Both the position numbers and the translations under genes were made by a program. This document shows positions 1 to 11,094 of a stretch of DNA of 64,000 nt, one piece after another. The notes under the pieces were generated by a model. The model made no database searches. It was given only the letters and a program-made list of their open reading frames with translations, and was not told the origin of the DNA. The DNA lies in the NCBI GenBank assembly GCA_022478985.1, contig JAKSZP010009596.1, forward strand, positions 1-64,000, in the 5' to 3' direction. Position 1 is the first letter of the stretch. Each line of letters starts with the position of its first letter. Source of the stretch: Massospora cicadina (taxonomy: Eukaryota > Entomophthoromycota > Entomophthoromycetes > Entomophthorales > Entomophthoraceae).

Positions 1-620
1 CTAAGAGTAAAGAAGCCCAGTTGGCAAAGGAGCTAGAGCAACTCTTGGACGCCTGATTACTTAAGCCCTCACAAAGTCCGTGGGCCTCACCATTGATTCT
101 TAAATGGAAAAATGATGGTGGGCATTAAGCGGTGATTAATTACCACTAATTGAATGCCCTTACTTGAAAAGAGTTTTTTATCTGCTACCATGAATTGATG
201 ATCCCATTTAACTTCTGGATGGTTCCCATATAATCTCTGAAATGGATCTTGCTATTATCTAATTTAAGATTGAGCTTATGCTAGAGGATCATGAGAAATG
301 TTTTTATAGCAAGTGAAAGGTTTTCTAAGCCTAAAAGAATGACTCAAGAACTATACAACGCCTCAACCACTTTCCAAAAGTGATAAAATGCTCTTTAATG
401 GACTTGAAGATGTCATGTGTGTTAGTCTACCTCAATGATGTGACCATGTTCTCTTGCACCTTCAACTGTCAACTCACTCATTTTAAGGAAGAGTTTGAAT
501 AACTCTACTCCATGCCAATGAAGCTAAAACTAGCCACTTGATTGTTCTAAACTGTCATGGAATTCTTTGGGCATAGAGTTACCCAGTATGGGATATCGCC
601 ATTATCATACATTGTGCTCG
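1..620 (+). pseudogene. Element A reverse transcriptase remnant
   Basis: The domain copies element RNA into DNA. The first 100 bases read as the RT entry segment, with SPWASPLILKWKNDG; a FYLLP..IDD segment follows near 180-200. The catalytic box near 415-450 reads VLVYLNDVTMFS, so the first aspartate of the usual Y-x-D-D motif is asparagine. The VEFLGH-like strand after the palm is seen near 555-575 as MEFFGHRVTQYG. Several frames must be joined to follow the domain and there are internal stops. It is inactive. The family call (Ty3 type) rests on the order RT, RNase H, integrase. Confidence 0.7.
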
Positions 621-729
621 CTATGAAAAAGATGCCTCATCCATCCAGTTTACACAATGGTCAGTTTTTCCTTGTGATGGTCAGTTATTAAAAAATTTTA
701 TCCCTCATTTTGCTGAGCTTGCCAAACTC

Positions 730-1320
730 TTGACATATCTGCTCCATAAGGAGGCTCAATTCCAATTAGAGACAACTCAACAACAGGCTTTTGACATCCT
801 AAGGAAAGAACTCATGACTACTCCTGTAATAGTACATCTCAAGTCTGATAAACTGTTTATCCTTTTCACTGCTTCTAGCAATGTGGCTAATGGGTTATTC
901 TGGCACAACTTCATTCAAATCAAGTTGACCATCCTATTACATATTTTAATAAAGCACTAACTCAGGCGTAGATGAAGTATTGCATTACTAATTCTAAATT
1001 CCTAGCTGTATTTCTTACCATTAAGAAATTGTCTTTTCCTAAATGGGAATCATTTACAGTGATTATTGACCATATTGCCCTATGGTGGCTACAACAAATG
1101 AAGGATGAAGATGGACGGCTGGCACAAAGGGCCTTAAAGTTTAAAGTCTTTAACTTTTCCATTATTCATCGTGCCAGAATGATACACCAGATTGCTGAAG
1201 GATTGTCACAACTGCCCATATTGATACTCTATGCCTCCAAGGAAGATAGATTTTATAACTTATTAGGAATTCTAAAAAATAAAGCCAAGTGAAGTGCAGT
1301 TCAGCAATGTTTGAAGAAGA
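730..1320 (+). pseudogene. Element A connection and RNase H remnant
   Basis: Two open stretches (730-960 and 972-1292) give the linker and RNase H-like domain that would remove the RNA strand from RNA-DNA hybrids. Visible pieces are the entry LMTTPVIVHLKSDKLFILFT, where the usual DAS reads ASS, then FLAVFLTIKKLSFPKW, and the conserved end with DHIALWWL and GRLAQRALKFKVFNFSIIHR. The last is the standard Ty3 end of RNase H, followed by the IAEGLSQLP linker. A frame change separates the two halves. Inactive. Confidence 0.7.
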
Positions 1321-1371
1321 TAACCAAATGACCCATATTATGGATAATTAAAAACCAAGTTGGAACTTCTT

Positions 1372-2136
1372 TGAGTTTTAAAAGCTCTAAGGGGCTCTTA
1401 GAGCTGCGCGAATCTAAGCACTACTTAAAATGTGGGCTCAACCACGATTAAGAGTAGCTCACACTACCCCCTAAACTGACATATGTCCGCCCTGTTTAAG
1501 TACTTGGCAGCTCGTCTTCACCAGCCAGGGCAGGCAATATAACTCTCATCCATTTGTGGGGGACAAGACCCAATGATCACCAGGTTTAAGGCCCCTGAGG
1601 GGATTAAAGCCAAAGCCCTTACTTTGTCACCTTTTTTAGAGAGAGGTATGCTCTCCAGCCCTTTTTTTCCAGGAAGCCTTGGAATCCTTCTGGATCTGCT
1701 ATCACTTTCATGCATGATCCGTTTTGCCACCAGCCAGCTCATGATACCAAACCAGCAGCTAGTCCAAGCTTTATGCCAACTCAGCAAACTGTGGCATTTA
1801 TCATAGGCAGTTGAACTAAAGCGCAGCCAACCAGGATTGCCCCTCCCTTGGCCTGGAGTCCACACCCGTGCAACTCCAGCTTGTGGGGAGGACGTTTGAC
1901 ATGCATCTTGCCCGACTTATACTCCCCTTTTCTGCCCGTATTCTCTTCCTGGAGAATGGTAGACACCAAAAGAACAGGTTGTTACAGACATCACTACCTT
2001 CCCGCACTTCTTTCAGGCAAAACAGGACCTGAACAACTTGCCTTTTTTGGGTTCTGGTGTTATCTACAGACACATGTTTCCACAAGTTTTCTTCAGTTGC
2101 GCTAAGCTGAAGCACTATCATACTTAACTAGCTCAT
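1372..2136. mobile_element. 765-bp insert of unknown type with 16-bp TSD
   Basis: It interrupts element A exactly between RNase H and integrase. The flanks repeat CAAGTTGGAACTTCTT at 1356-1371 and CAAGTTGGAACCTCTT at 2137-2152 (one difference), the length typical of LINE-machinery insertion. The insert is clearly richer in GC and CG than its host. The - strand holds open frames of 115 and 101 codons (1518-1865, 1816-2121) with no domain I recognise. There is no clear poly-A at either end, though TTTTAAAA lies near 1376. A 9-bp inverted repeat, AGCTCTAAG (1383-1391) with CTTAGAGCT (1397-1405), lies near the left end. It could be a SINE, a truncated LINE or a retrocopy of a host transcript. Confidence 0.6.
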
Positions 2137-2204
2137 CAAGTTGGAACCTCTTGGTTGCCATATGTTTCCCCTTTGTCTATAATAGGAACTTCTCTGAAGG
2201 GCTA

Positions 2205-3229
2205 CTTGGCTGTAGGCCATAGCTTCATAATGAATCTCCATAAATGACTTTATGAGCAATTCTACTTGAAGGGAATTTCTGAGTTAATCCAAGAAGTCAT
2301 TAATTCCTGTCTTATTTTTTGCTATCTAGAAACATCCCAATCCAATATTCAAAACCAGGTCATGGGTCCAATCGCCCCATTTGCTACTGCCAGCATTGAC
2401 ATTGTTGGTCCGCTGCATATGGCATTGTATGGCCATTGGCATATCATACTGGCAGTCAATCGCTCTAAAAATGGGTTGATCCATCTCATTTGCTTCACCC
2501 ACTTATAAAGTGACTGCTTTAAGTTTACTTCAACAGGTCTTCACCTTCCATGGTACTTAAAGGTACTGTAATCTAATAATGGCACCAACTTCATATCTCA
2601 AGTAATGGTTGACCTTAATGTGTTGATAGCGTTTATCTCTATTTTACTGCCCCATATCACTCCGCTACCAAAGGAGCAGTGGAACAAGCGAATAAAATTC
2701 TATTTGCCACCATCCACAAGATGGCTCAATATTACCTATATTAATAGATTGAATAACTTCCTGCGGTTTTATTGGCATAATATGTGAGTATTATTGAGTT
2801 ATCCAGATGTCACCTTTTTGAAATCTATATAGCTGAGAGCTGATCTTAACTTAAGTGTTCAACCCATTTTGAGACCTCCACGCCAGAAACAACTGATCTT
2901 GCAATAGAAAGGCTGGTGGATATATTATTCTAATTATAAGCTTTAACTGACAAGTCTATAGGAACTACCAATAAAATGAAAGGAGGATTGGAGCACCTCC
3001 CAGAACCTGATTTCACCTGAGTACCAGATAGGCGATTTGGCTCCATTCTACCACAACCAGCCAATAATTGGGCTTTAAACTTGATTAAATATGTCTAGGG
3101 CCATATTAAGTGATTTATCGTCAAAGAATAGATCACACTATTACCCATCATCGAATTAAGCTCCATTGTAAAAGATTCCACGCTCAAATTTTTTAAAATC
3201 TATGTACCTCATTGGCAAGAATTTGGGGG
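2205..3229 (+). pseudogene. Element A integrase remnant
   Basis: Integrase inserts the cDNA into the chromosome. The N-terminal zinc-binding part is partly visible (CLIFCYLETSQS). The core follows with IDIVGPLHMALYGHWHIILA, giving the first catalytic aspartate. The second active-site block at 2570-2590 reads SNNGTNF, where aspartate has become asparagine. The third, near 2680, reads KEQWNK and keeps a glutamate. A C-terminal segment with IGDLAPFYHNQP and YVPHWQEFGG runs to 3229. Stops and frame changes are frequent. Its partner RT and RNase H lie upstream beyond the 765-bp insert. Confidence 0.7.
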
Positions 3230-4763
3230 TGTAAGAATTCTATTAAAAGCTCAATGTTGCTATGCCAAAGAATCCTGACAGTCATTACTTCAAGCCAACT
3301 GAATCGCATAACAGTCATTCTATTAAAAAAGTTTCAAATCAACGCTTATGTCCTATTGCTAGAGAATATGTCCTATGATAAGTATGGAGAAGTGGACTTT
3401 TTAAAGACAAGTATTTAAGCGAGTATAGAATTAGTGACATAACTTTCTTTATAGTTTAAATTTAGGCTTTCTATATTTTGTAAATTTTTAATATAACCCA
3501 AAAGAACTAACAATATTGGTAATTTAAGGTGACATCTGTAAGCAAGGCTCTTGGTTAGGTGATGCATTATGGATGGTAATGACTTTGTATCATATTTTGA
3601 TAGGGCAAAATTACGAGTTGAATACCTAAGTTGGGTAATAAAAGGTCCCTTATACTGATCACTAAGCAGCTTGTTGATTTTTACCCTTTTTGGATTCATA
3701 TAAATTTACTGTCTTAATAGCCACTTCAAGTAGTTGTTGCCTGACTGTTGAATTTTTGGTATATTGAGAGTGACTGGTTCTTCTTATAAGGTAAGATGGA
3801 GTTTCAAATATTTATTATATGAAGACAACAGACCAGACGGTGACTATAATTAAGATATAACTCCTTGGTAATTCTACTTGAAGTTGTATTATCCTGTCGT
3901 TACTTAGATGATGGCACGCTGCCCTGATCTTCCTGATCCTAAGTAAATCCTTGACATAACACAACGTTTAGTATTAATAAGAAATCGTATAAATTAAATT
4001 ATAGAACTGTGGGTTTATTTTTTGTTTAAATTAGTAATAACTTGGGATCTTTTTAGGGCTCAATGTTCACCACATCTTACCCATTTCACCTCAATTTCAA
4101 TGGCACTTGGCCAGAGAAAGCAACGAGTTTGTTTGAGGGTCTACAATCCATTCAACTTAAAACATCCCAATCATTTCAGAGTCAGTCTCAAACTCAGAAA
4201 TATATTCAAGACAGTTTTTTAACGCATCTGTAAATAGCTGAACTGATACTCATCTCAAGCAATCGGTAGTACATACCAACGCAATTTGTACTACTAATTA
4301 ATAATTAATTTGATCAAAGACTCAATCAACATTAAAAACTAATTTTGACATAGACCAACAAAGCCCACGTGACCAGGTTATTTAGTCAACTATTAAATAT
4401 AAATCTGACTAAACCAAAAAGCCCCCATGCCTATGTTATCATAGTCAAATATTATTAAGTAGAATCAATAGGCCACAAATCTCAAGTTCAGATATACTTA
4501 GGATATTTTTGATTTATAATTACAAATGCTGACCTTCTGATGTTCTGTCATTTTTATGAGACAGTAATTCATCTCAGGGCATCTTTGGCTCAATTAGTCC
4601 ATTGGAGTTTTCTTAGAGTCAAATATAGCTATGCTGGCTATCAATTTCTCTGGGTAGTATTGAGGTAATTGACCTAACTCTTTTCAGGTCTAGGTGTTAA
4701 TTTAGCTGAGCGAGTCAAAAGATTGGAATTCTTCCATCATGTCTGATATCAAAATATGCAACA
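3230..4763 (-). repeat. Element B left (3') LTR, split by a solo LTR
   Basis: Read on +, it starts TGTAAGAATTC and ends AATATGCAACA. It matches 17147-17913 along its whole length once the insertion at 3746-4528 is removed, for example both copies contain a CATCATGTCTGATATC block just inside the right end. Without the insert and one TSD copy it is about 746 bp, against 767 bp for the partner. Confidence 0.65.
3746..4528 (-). repeat. Solo LTR of the element I family
   Basis: The reverse complement matches the LTRs of the Gag-only element I (51392-52272 and 61600-62347), for example the CTAATTTTGACATAGACCAA block near 4337-4356. CTGAC is present on both sides (3741-3745 and 4529-4533), the expected 5-bp duplication. 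About 90 bp of the family's LTR start is missing at the right end. The partner LTR of element B lacks this insert, which confirms that it is an insertion. Confidence 0.65.
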
Positions 4764-5833
4764 TCAGCACCTTCAATATATTAGCTGGTGAGTACTGCCG
4801 CAAGGATCAGCTATGAAGGAGGTTGATCATTACTCCAGTTTCCATAAGCTTGATTAAGTATTTCTCTTCAAATTTATATGTGATAGCGTATGGCTCATCC
4901 CAGATGGAATTAAACTTCCTCCTTGGGTCATTATTTGGTTGTGATAATATAGGTTAAGTCAAAAATTACTTAAGGTGAATAAAGATTGGTTATAGCATTT
5001 GATTCTTGACCTTCTCTTTTAACCATCCTGGCAGATTTGTTATAGCCTTTGACTGAAGCTCTATAATCTTCTGGGCTAGTATCCTTAATAATTTCCCAGA
5101 CATCTTGGTATTATCACTGGTGTTTTCTGAAGCTAAAAAAGTTGATATTCTAAATTCTCTTCCATATAAATCTTTAAAAGGAACTTTTTGATAATTTTAT
5201 AAAAACTTATCTGGTAACCCATCAATGTTAAGGAATTATTGGTCCCAGTGTAATGGATCAGTAGTCGCCATCTTACATAGTATTGAGACCAAAGTCCCAT
5301 TTGCTCTTTCTACATTCACATTAGCTGATGGGTTGTAAGGCGTTGAGAATAATCGTTGAGTTCCAATGCTCGTGATTAAGATTATTACAACTCTTGATGT
5401 AAAGTTCTTCCTGTTATAGCATAGGGGGACCTGTAGGCAGCCATGCCTAGAAAACTTTATTATGATGCGGAAAAGTTAGCAATAGCTTTAATGTTATGCG
5501 CTTGAATGGCAATAGCTTCAAGTACTTTGTGAATTGATTTATCCCTACTAGGATGTATTATTTACCTACTTTGGAACCAGGTAAATGACCTTTGATGTTT
5601 AAACTGATGGCAAGAAACGGCTGCTTATGAGACATGAGCTGATATTTGTACTTACCATATGCAAAGTATGCTTTTTACAAGTAATTCAAGCATCTAATAC
5701 TTTTAATACAGAGTGTGGTTTTTGGTCCTATAGTAGTGAACCTTGATCCATATATAAGTTATTCTAGCTCCTCTGTTCTCTAAGATATTATGTATCGCAT
5801 TATAACTGGTACCCGTTCTGAAGGTCACAAGTA
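4764..5833 (-). pseudogene. Element B integrase remnant (C-terminal two-thirds)
   Basis: Reading leftward, the core shows KYILVGINQFTKYLEAIAI, where N stands where the first catalytic aspartate region usually reads VGVD or VGID. A later block has TPYNPSANVNVERANGTL with the third catalytic glutamate (VERANGT). The C-terminal GPY-like segment reads VLYYHNQIMT and then IWDEPYAITYKFEEKYLIKL. It ends within a few bases of the left LTR. The N-terminal zinc-binding part should lie beyond LINE-1 near 11095. Stops are frequent. Confidence 0.7.
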
Positions 5834-5849
5834 AGGTAGCCAGTAATTA
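5834..5849. repeat. LINE-1 target-site duplication, left copy
   Basis: AGGTAGCCAGTAATTA, identical to 11079-11094. It marks the 3' end of the leftward LINE. Confidence 0.9.
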
Positions 5850-5961
5850 TTTAAATTTTTAAATTTATTGCGGGGAAGGCCAACTATGGGATGGACACTT
5901 CTGAAATTGAGTCGACTGAGACAACACTTAGTAACAGGGAAGGCACCCCAGAGAAGCGATG

Positions 5962-8874
5962 CTATCTCTTGTTGCCAGTGGGAACGCCACTTATGGGGAA
6001 GGGGAGGGAACGCGTGAAGGGGCCGTAGCCACAATTGAACACGTGTGGAGGAAGGGTTTGATTTGATGAACCAAACTGGGAACCAGGAGGATACCAGCTA
6101 TCGGCAGTATGGTGGGAGGTTTCCAAACATCCACGCTTGAAAGTGGTCCACCAAATGAGACTGGAATCTGTGGACAGCTTCTGGGAGGGTGGGGGTGGAG
6201 CCTGCGATGGCATCCAAGACAATCGTGTGGATGGTCCACATGGCGATTGCAACCACCAGAGCACGGAGGGTGGAAGGGGGGAGGCCATTAATAAAGCAAA
6301 CATATCTCTTGACAGACTGAAGGGATGTGTTTGATTCTGGCCCAGTAAACGTTGAACTTCGCGCCATATCACTTTAGAGGTAGGACACTTCTCCAGGCGG
6401 TGGAACAGCGTTCCATACTGGCCACACACAACGCAGGATGAGTGTAAAGCGTTAGAGCGCTCAGCTGTATGGTACACCCGCCTCAGGCAGCGCCACACAT
6501 GGGAGCGGATTTGAGGCTGCAACAGAGGATGGTGAGCGTATTTCCAGATGGTTTTTGGGTCTCATTGTAGTAAGGGATGTCCATCATGTCCAGGTAGTCC
6601 ACCCTGGATAGGACATGGGGCCGTATGGGGATCACGCCATCATGGATGGGTAGCCCCTGTACCTCTTGTATAAACTGAGGAGAGGGGCGGCCTCTTCTGG
6701 TTGTATGTCTTCTGATACAAATTCTCCACTCAGCGCTCCACATGGAGAGTAGGATTCGTTTGTAGTGGGCTTTAGTACCATGAGGACCTGTGGCCGATGG
6801 GTGTGAAGCCAATATTTCATCAGGGAGTGGGGGTTCGATATATTGTTGAGGCCCAAGGCGTGGGAGAAGTTGGAGCGGGCCGCGCGGGACCAGTGTTGGG
6901 AGGGGAGTTTAGGGGCGGTGATGGCTGCAATCCAGGTACCCAAGATCTTGGCCGTATGGGCTCTGAAGTCAAGCAGGCCCATGCCACCGTGCTGATGAGG
7001 GCCAAACATGACTTCTAACCATACTGGTGGAGGGCAGCCTGACCATAGCCATCCTTGCAGCAGGGCATGAAAGGATTTGAAGAAGCTTGGGGAGAAGGGG
7101 ATGGCGTGGGCTCCAAACCAGACTTTGGAGAGGAGCATAGAGTTGGCCAAAACGACCCTACAGTAAGGGAAGTAGGGTGGGCTCTGAGGGAGGCGATGCG
7201 CTTCATCACGTTGTCTAGAATACGACTCTCCATTACTGCTGATGCATATCCGCCTGCCTCCACCCACACGCCCAGATGGCGGACTGGACCTATGGTAGGG
7301 CGTGGCACAAAGGGGAGCACCAGTGGGGCGTTGTGGAGTGAGCTGGGAGGGTGAGCGCGTTTGTGAGCAGATGGGCCGGGCTGGGCACTTGTTGCAGGGG
7401 CCCAGCAGTTTTGATACCGACCAAGGAGGATGATTTCAGTTTTGGAGGCGTTCAGTGCAGCGTTACCTACCCAGGAATACTCCTGGACGAGAGCTTCAAG
7501 TGCGCGTGCATCTTTATTATTAGAAACCCCCACCACACAGTCATCTGCAAATGCCATCATCATGAATGGGGCTTGGCCTGGCACATGGACCTCAGTGAGT
7601 TGGGCATTTGCGTTTCGAAGTAGTGGGTCAAGGCTGAAGTTGTATAAGAGTGGGCTGAGGGGGTCCCCTTGTCGCAAGCCCCTTTGAGGGAGGACTACTT
7701 CCGTTAGGAAGCCAGAGCCATGCAATGTTATTGTTGCAGATTCCGTGAGCAGCATCACCCAGTTGATGAAGCGAGGAGGTAGGCGGATTTGATGGAGGCA
7801 GGCCCTGAGGTAATCCCAGTTTACTCTATCATAGGCCTTCTGTCGGTCTAAGAATGCCAGCGCCCCAGAGGCTGTGGACTGGCACGCGTTGGCCACCGAG
7901 TGCACATTGTCCCAAATCGACCTTCTGGGTATGAAACCAAATTGTTCTGGGGAGATGGTGGCAGATGCTATAATCCCTAAACGGTTAGCCATGATTTTTG
8001 TTAAAATTTTTGTATCCATGTTAGTTAAAGAAATGGGGCGCCAGTTGTCAAAGTCTAGCTTGTCCCCTTTCTTGAAGAGAGTGATGGTGAAGGCCTCTTG
8101 TCCTCCTGGCAGGAGGCACGTTTCCAAAAGGCTCTGGTTAAGTGAGGCCAGCAGTAGTGGGGATATATATTTGAAGTACTTTTTATAGAATTCATATGGA
8201 ATGCCATCCAGGCCTGGGCATTTTCAGTTTGGTGCACCGCGAATGGCTGTCCATAATTCAGTTTGGAGTAAACAAAGTTCATTATTTCCAGGTATTGGAG
8301 AACGGTGAGGATGTGGGCTCAGTTGATAAATTCCGCCACTTTGGCCAGATGAATTGGATCATATTGGTACAACTCAGAGTAATACTTTTGTGTTTTGATT
8401 GCCACTTTGGCTGGCATATCCACAATGGAATCATCTGATCTTCACACCTGTGCGTAGGCCACGCTCTGGCGTGGTGCAAAATTTTTAAAGAAATATGCAG
8501 TGCACTTGTCACCTTTTGTGATGCGTTTGGCCCTGCGAGAACACAAACCCGATGTTTGTGTTGCCTTTCAAGAGCCTTGAGGTGGGCAGCTGCCTCCGCC
8601 CACTTCCAGCCCCATACAGAGCTGTATCCTGTAGCCAGGATTTTGGACTCCAGGTGTGCCCTCTCTGCCAGAGTGTGCAAAATGATGGCCGACGTGGCTC
8701 GTGAGCGTCTGGAGGAGAGGTGGCGAGATTGGCGGATGGTATCTTCTTTGAAAGTTGCCCATGTGGAAATGGGTCCGCGCAAAACAGTGCAACAAACTCT
8801 TTTGCCAAAGTTGCTGATTCCACCCATGTGAAAATCCTGGCAACGTGAGCTTCAGGGGGCAGATTTTGCACCAA
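5962..8874 (-). pseudogene. LINE-1 ORF2 reverse transcriptase and CCHC C-terminus
   Basis: This is the enzyme that primes reverse transcription at the cut target. The longest open stretch (7015-8127) is 370 codons. It holds FKKGDKLDFDNWRPISLTN, FGFIPRRSIWDN, AFLDRQKAYDRVNWDYL, RGLRQGDPLSPLLYNFS, and the active-site box AFADDCVV with both aspartates present. Upstream, in another frame near 8170-8230, is the entry motif CPGLDGIPYEFYKKYFK. Downstream are WFGAHAIPFSP and GGMGLLDFRAHTAKILGTW, then a cysteine motif CVVCGQYGTLFHRLEKC (C-x2-C-x7-H-x4-C) near 6400. No RNase H domain is seen. At least three frameshifts divide it. Confidence 0.85.
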
Positions 8875-8924
8875 TGTGGGGCCTTAGCAGCTGTGACAGG
8901 TAGGCGGTAGGTTATCAAGACCAG

Positions 8925-9635
8925 TCAATGGTCAGAGAATTCCATTTTTGTTGTTTTAAAGTGGGATATGTGGGGTTGGAATTTCACCAGCATAAGGATA
9001 AGGTCGATGCGGGACATGGACCTTAATTGGCCATTGTGGACGTGGGGGCGCATCATGTTCTTGAGCAGCGAAGCTTGCCGCGGCAGTGCATCCATTAACC
9101 CAAGGGTGGCCTTTAGAACGCGAAGTTCAATGTGGCCCTGGGGGGCGTGGGAGGAGGAAGGCCACCAGTCCGTTGGAGTGTTTAGCCAACAGTTCATGTC
9201 ACCAACTACGAAAGGGTCTGAGGGTAGCAGGAGGGATTTAACCAATGAGAAAAATTTCTGATGCTCCCATGCACCGTTTGGGGCATAGATGTTGATGATA
9301 GCATGTACCACTTCAGCCCACAAAAAGGTGACAACGAGGACTCAGCCATTGAGGAAGGTTTCCATCAATAAAAATTTGAAAAAATTATTTTTCCAAATTA
9401 GCACCCCACAGTGCTTTGACCAAAAGGATAGGGATGGGAGGAGCATTGTTTTCCAAGCCTCCTCGGAACCTCGCAGACAGTGGGACTCCTGGATGGCCAG
9501 GAGATCCACGGGTAAATTTTGTTGTAAAAAACTCAGTTTCCTAGCCCAGGACAGAGAGGCCTTGAGTCCAGCAATATCAACATCCCTAAAGTGAAGGTTT
9601 CCCTCATTGCACCTTAGGTGTGAGGGGGTGGGCAC
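8925..9635 (-). pseudogene. LINE-1 ORF2 AP-like endonuclease
   Basis: This N-terminal part of ORF2 nicks the target DNA. Seen in order: VDLLAIQESHCL with the catalytic glutamate, HCGVLIW, INIYAPNG, VVGDMNCWLN (the usual GDFN block), SRIDLIL and FSDH. These are the standard landmarks of the APE-type endonuclease of LINEs, and the final histidine and SRID aspartate are present. Two open frames (9342-9635 and 8925-9323) carry it, so one frameshift separates them. It runs on into the RT region to the left. Confidence 0.85.
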
Positions 9636-10963
9636 CTGGGCCCACTAGCCTCCTCAAGATCCCCATGGGCTTCATGGCAGCACGGGTGTTTGCAGCAACG
9701 CTATTGGTATTTTTGTTAATTTTTGCAGAAAGGTTTGCATTGGCTTTTGCCTTCACTTTTTGTTTCCCCGACGTTGGACAAATTTTTTGTGGTGCGGACA
9801 AGTTCAGTGCACCATCAAGCGGGGTAAAATTTTTTTTTCAGGTAGGTTGAAGGCCAAGTTGGTTTTGACTGGAGCTTGGTTGCAAAGATTGGGAGAATTT
9901 GAGTCACCCATTGGATCCTCAGATCGGGTGGCCCAAAATCAGTATGGGCTTCCCAATCTGATTGGTTGGTGGATTCCCAATTTGCTTCTGCCACGAAGGT
10001 TTCAATGTTCTCCTGGTGTTGGGAGTGTGGGATAGCGGTGGTGACTTTGGCTGCTTCCTTGGCTGTGGCCCTGTGGGCCTGCTTGGCCTTCTTCCGCTCT
10101 TAGGGGGAAATAGGTTTTACCAGAAGGTAGCAGCCTTGTGCTCCTATGGGAAAGCCTCTTTGGTGCTTACAGTTGGTTCATAGTGCACCTCTCCGCTGGC
10201 CATGGCCGCTGAGGGGTGCTCTTGGAATGTAATGCCCTCTTTAATAGTGCATGCGTGTGCCTTATGGCTGAACGCATCACAGTGGGTGCAGATGGGTGTC
10301 GCGCTGTCCACGGTTACCTGGAAAGGGTAAGTGGTATGCCCTTCGATGTTAATAAAAGAGGAGTGTGGGATCTGGGTTAGGTCCTTCGCAATCTCCTCAG
10401 TTGGGGTCAGAACTGCGATGGCTTTGCTGGTGCACAGGTGTGGCATCAGCATAAAGCGTTGCATTATGAAAGATTGTATTTTGCCATAGACGAAGAGAGC
10501 ATCTTTCAGGTGTTTCTCCAAAAATGTCACGTTTTACTGTAGTAGGCAAGAAGTTGAACGTGAGGAAAATTTGGTTTAATTTTGTCCATCTCGTGCGTTT
10601 TGTTTTGATGACCCATTGCCCTTTGGGGAGGTCAATCACTATGCGCACCGCAGAAGCCTTGTCTGCTGCCTCCTTGTTTTTGAAACCTAAGTCCAGCCAA
10701 CCGCGTGACATGGAATGAGGTGTGACGTACTCCGCGGTCAGGAAAAAAGTGTGCACATCCCACAAAATTTTTCCCATAAAGCTGTTTGTTGGATGTCCAG
10801 AAACACGCAGACTCCATATTCCACCGACAAAAGTGGCTAAGAGTGCGGCATATTGATGTACTGGTTGCATCATGCTTGCCAAGCGAGGATTTCCAGGGAA
10901 ATAGTGACCACCAGTTTTTTGAACTTTTTTTCTATTCCGCCAGTTTCTCCGGGGCATTTTCAA
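9604..10963 (-). pseudogene. LINE-1 ORF1 nucleic-acid-binding protein
   Basis: ORF1 coats the LINE RNA. From 10963 leftward the first frame (188 codons) contains SRGWLDLGFKNKEAADKA and RTRWTKLNQIFLTF, matching an RRM-like segment that LINE-2 also has. A frameshift near 10450 leads to a frame with a CCHC knuckle, CTHCDAFSHKAHAC (C-x2-C-x4-H-x4-C), near 10245-10290. The tail (9604-9801) is lysine- and asparagine-rich. The layout parallels LINE-2 and LINE-3. The start Met at 10963 is the first of the open frame and is only a guess. Confidence 0.75.
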
Positions 10964-11078
10964 ACGTTTGAGGCCGCGGGCCTCCCACCTGTTCCTCTTA
11001 CCTTACTTGCCCAACTGCTCCCTGACATGGGCGCAGACTAATCTCCTCTGTGAGATTATCAAACTAGAATCAGACTTG

Positions 11079-11094
11079 AGGTAGCCAGTAATTA
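11079..11094. repeat. LINE-1 target-site duplication, right copy
   Basis: Identical to 5834-5849 over 16 bp. It marks the 5' end of the LINE. Confidence 0.9.

Larger units (their letters stand above)
1..3229 (+). mobile_element. Ty3-like LTR retrotransposon A, 5' part outside window
   Basis: This is the 3' two-thirds of a pol gene in Ty3 order: reverse transcriptase, RNase H, then integrase. It starts before base 1, so the gag, protease and 5' LTR are not seen. Frameshifts and stops occur throughout, so it is a fossil. The integrase tail stops at a run reading ATTTGGGGG just before 3230, which looks like a polypurine tract, but the LTR that follows fits element B (opposite strand) better. 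A 765-bp foreign insert lies between RNase H and integrase. Confidence 0.75.
5850..11078 (-). mobile_element. LINE-1: two-ORF non-LTR retrotransposon
   Basis: A 5.2-kb element inserted into element B's integrase and flanked by a perfect 16-bp TSD. Read on -, it begins at 11078 and has a short 5' region, ORF1 (RNA-binding, CCHC), ORF2 (AP endonuclease, RT, CCHC end), and finishes with an A/T-rich tail (AATAAATTTAAAAATTTAAA) at 5850. Both ends are present, so the copy is near full length and not 5'-truncated. It is richer in GC and CG than its host. Frameshifts in both ORFs make it inactive. Confidence 0.88.

Noticed and set aside
1518..1865. 115-codon - strand frame as a host gene
   Set aside because: It lies wholly inside the 765-bp insert, shows no motif, and overlaps other equally open frames. 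GC-rich sequence opens frames by chance.
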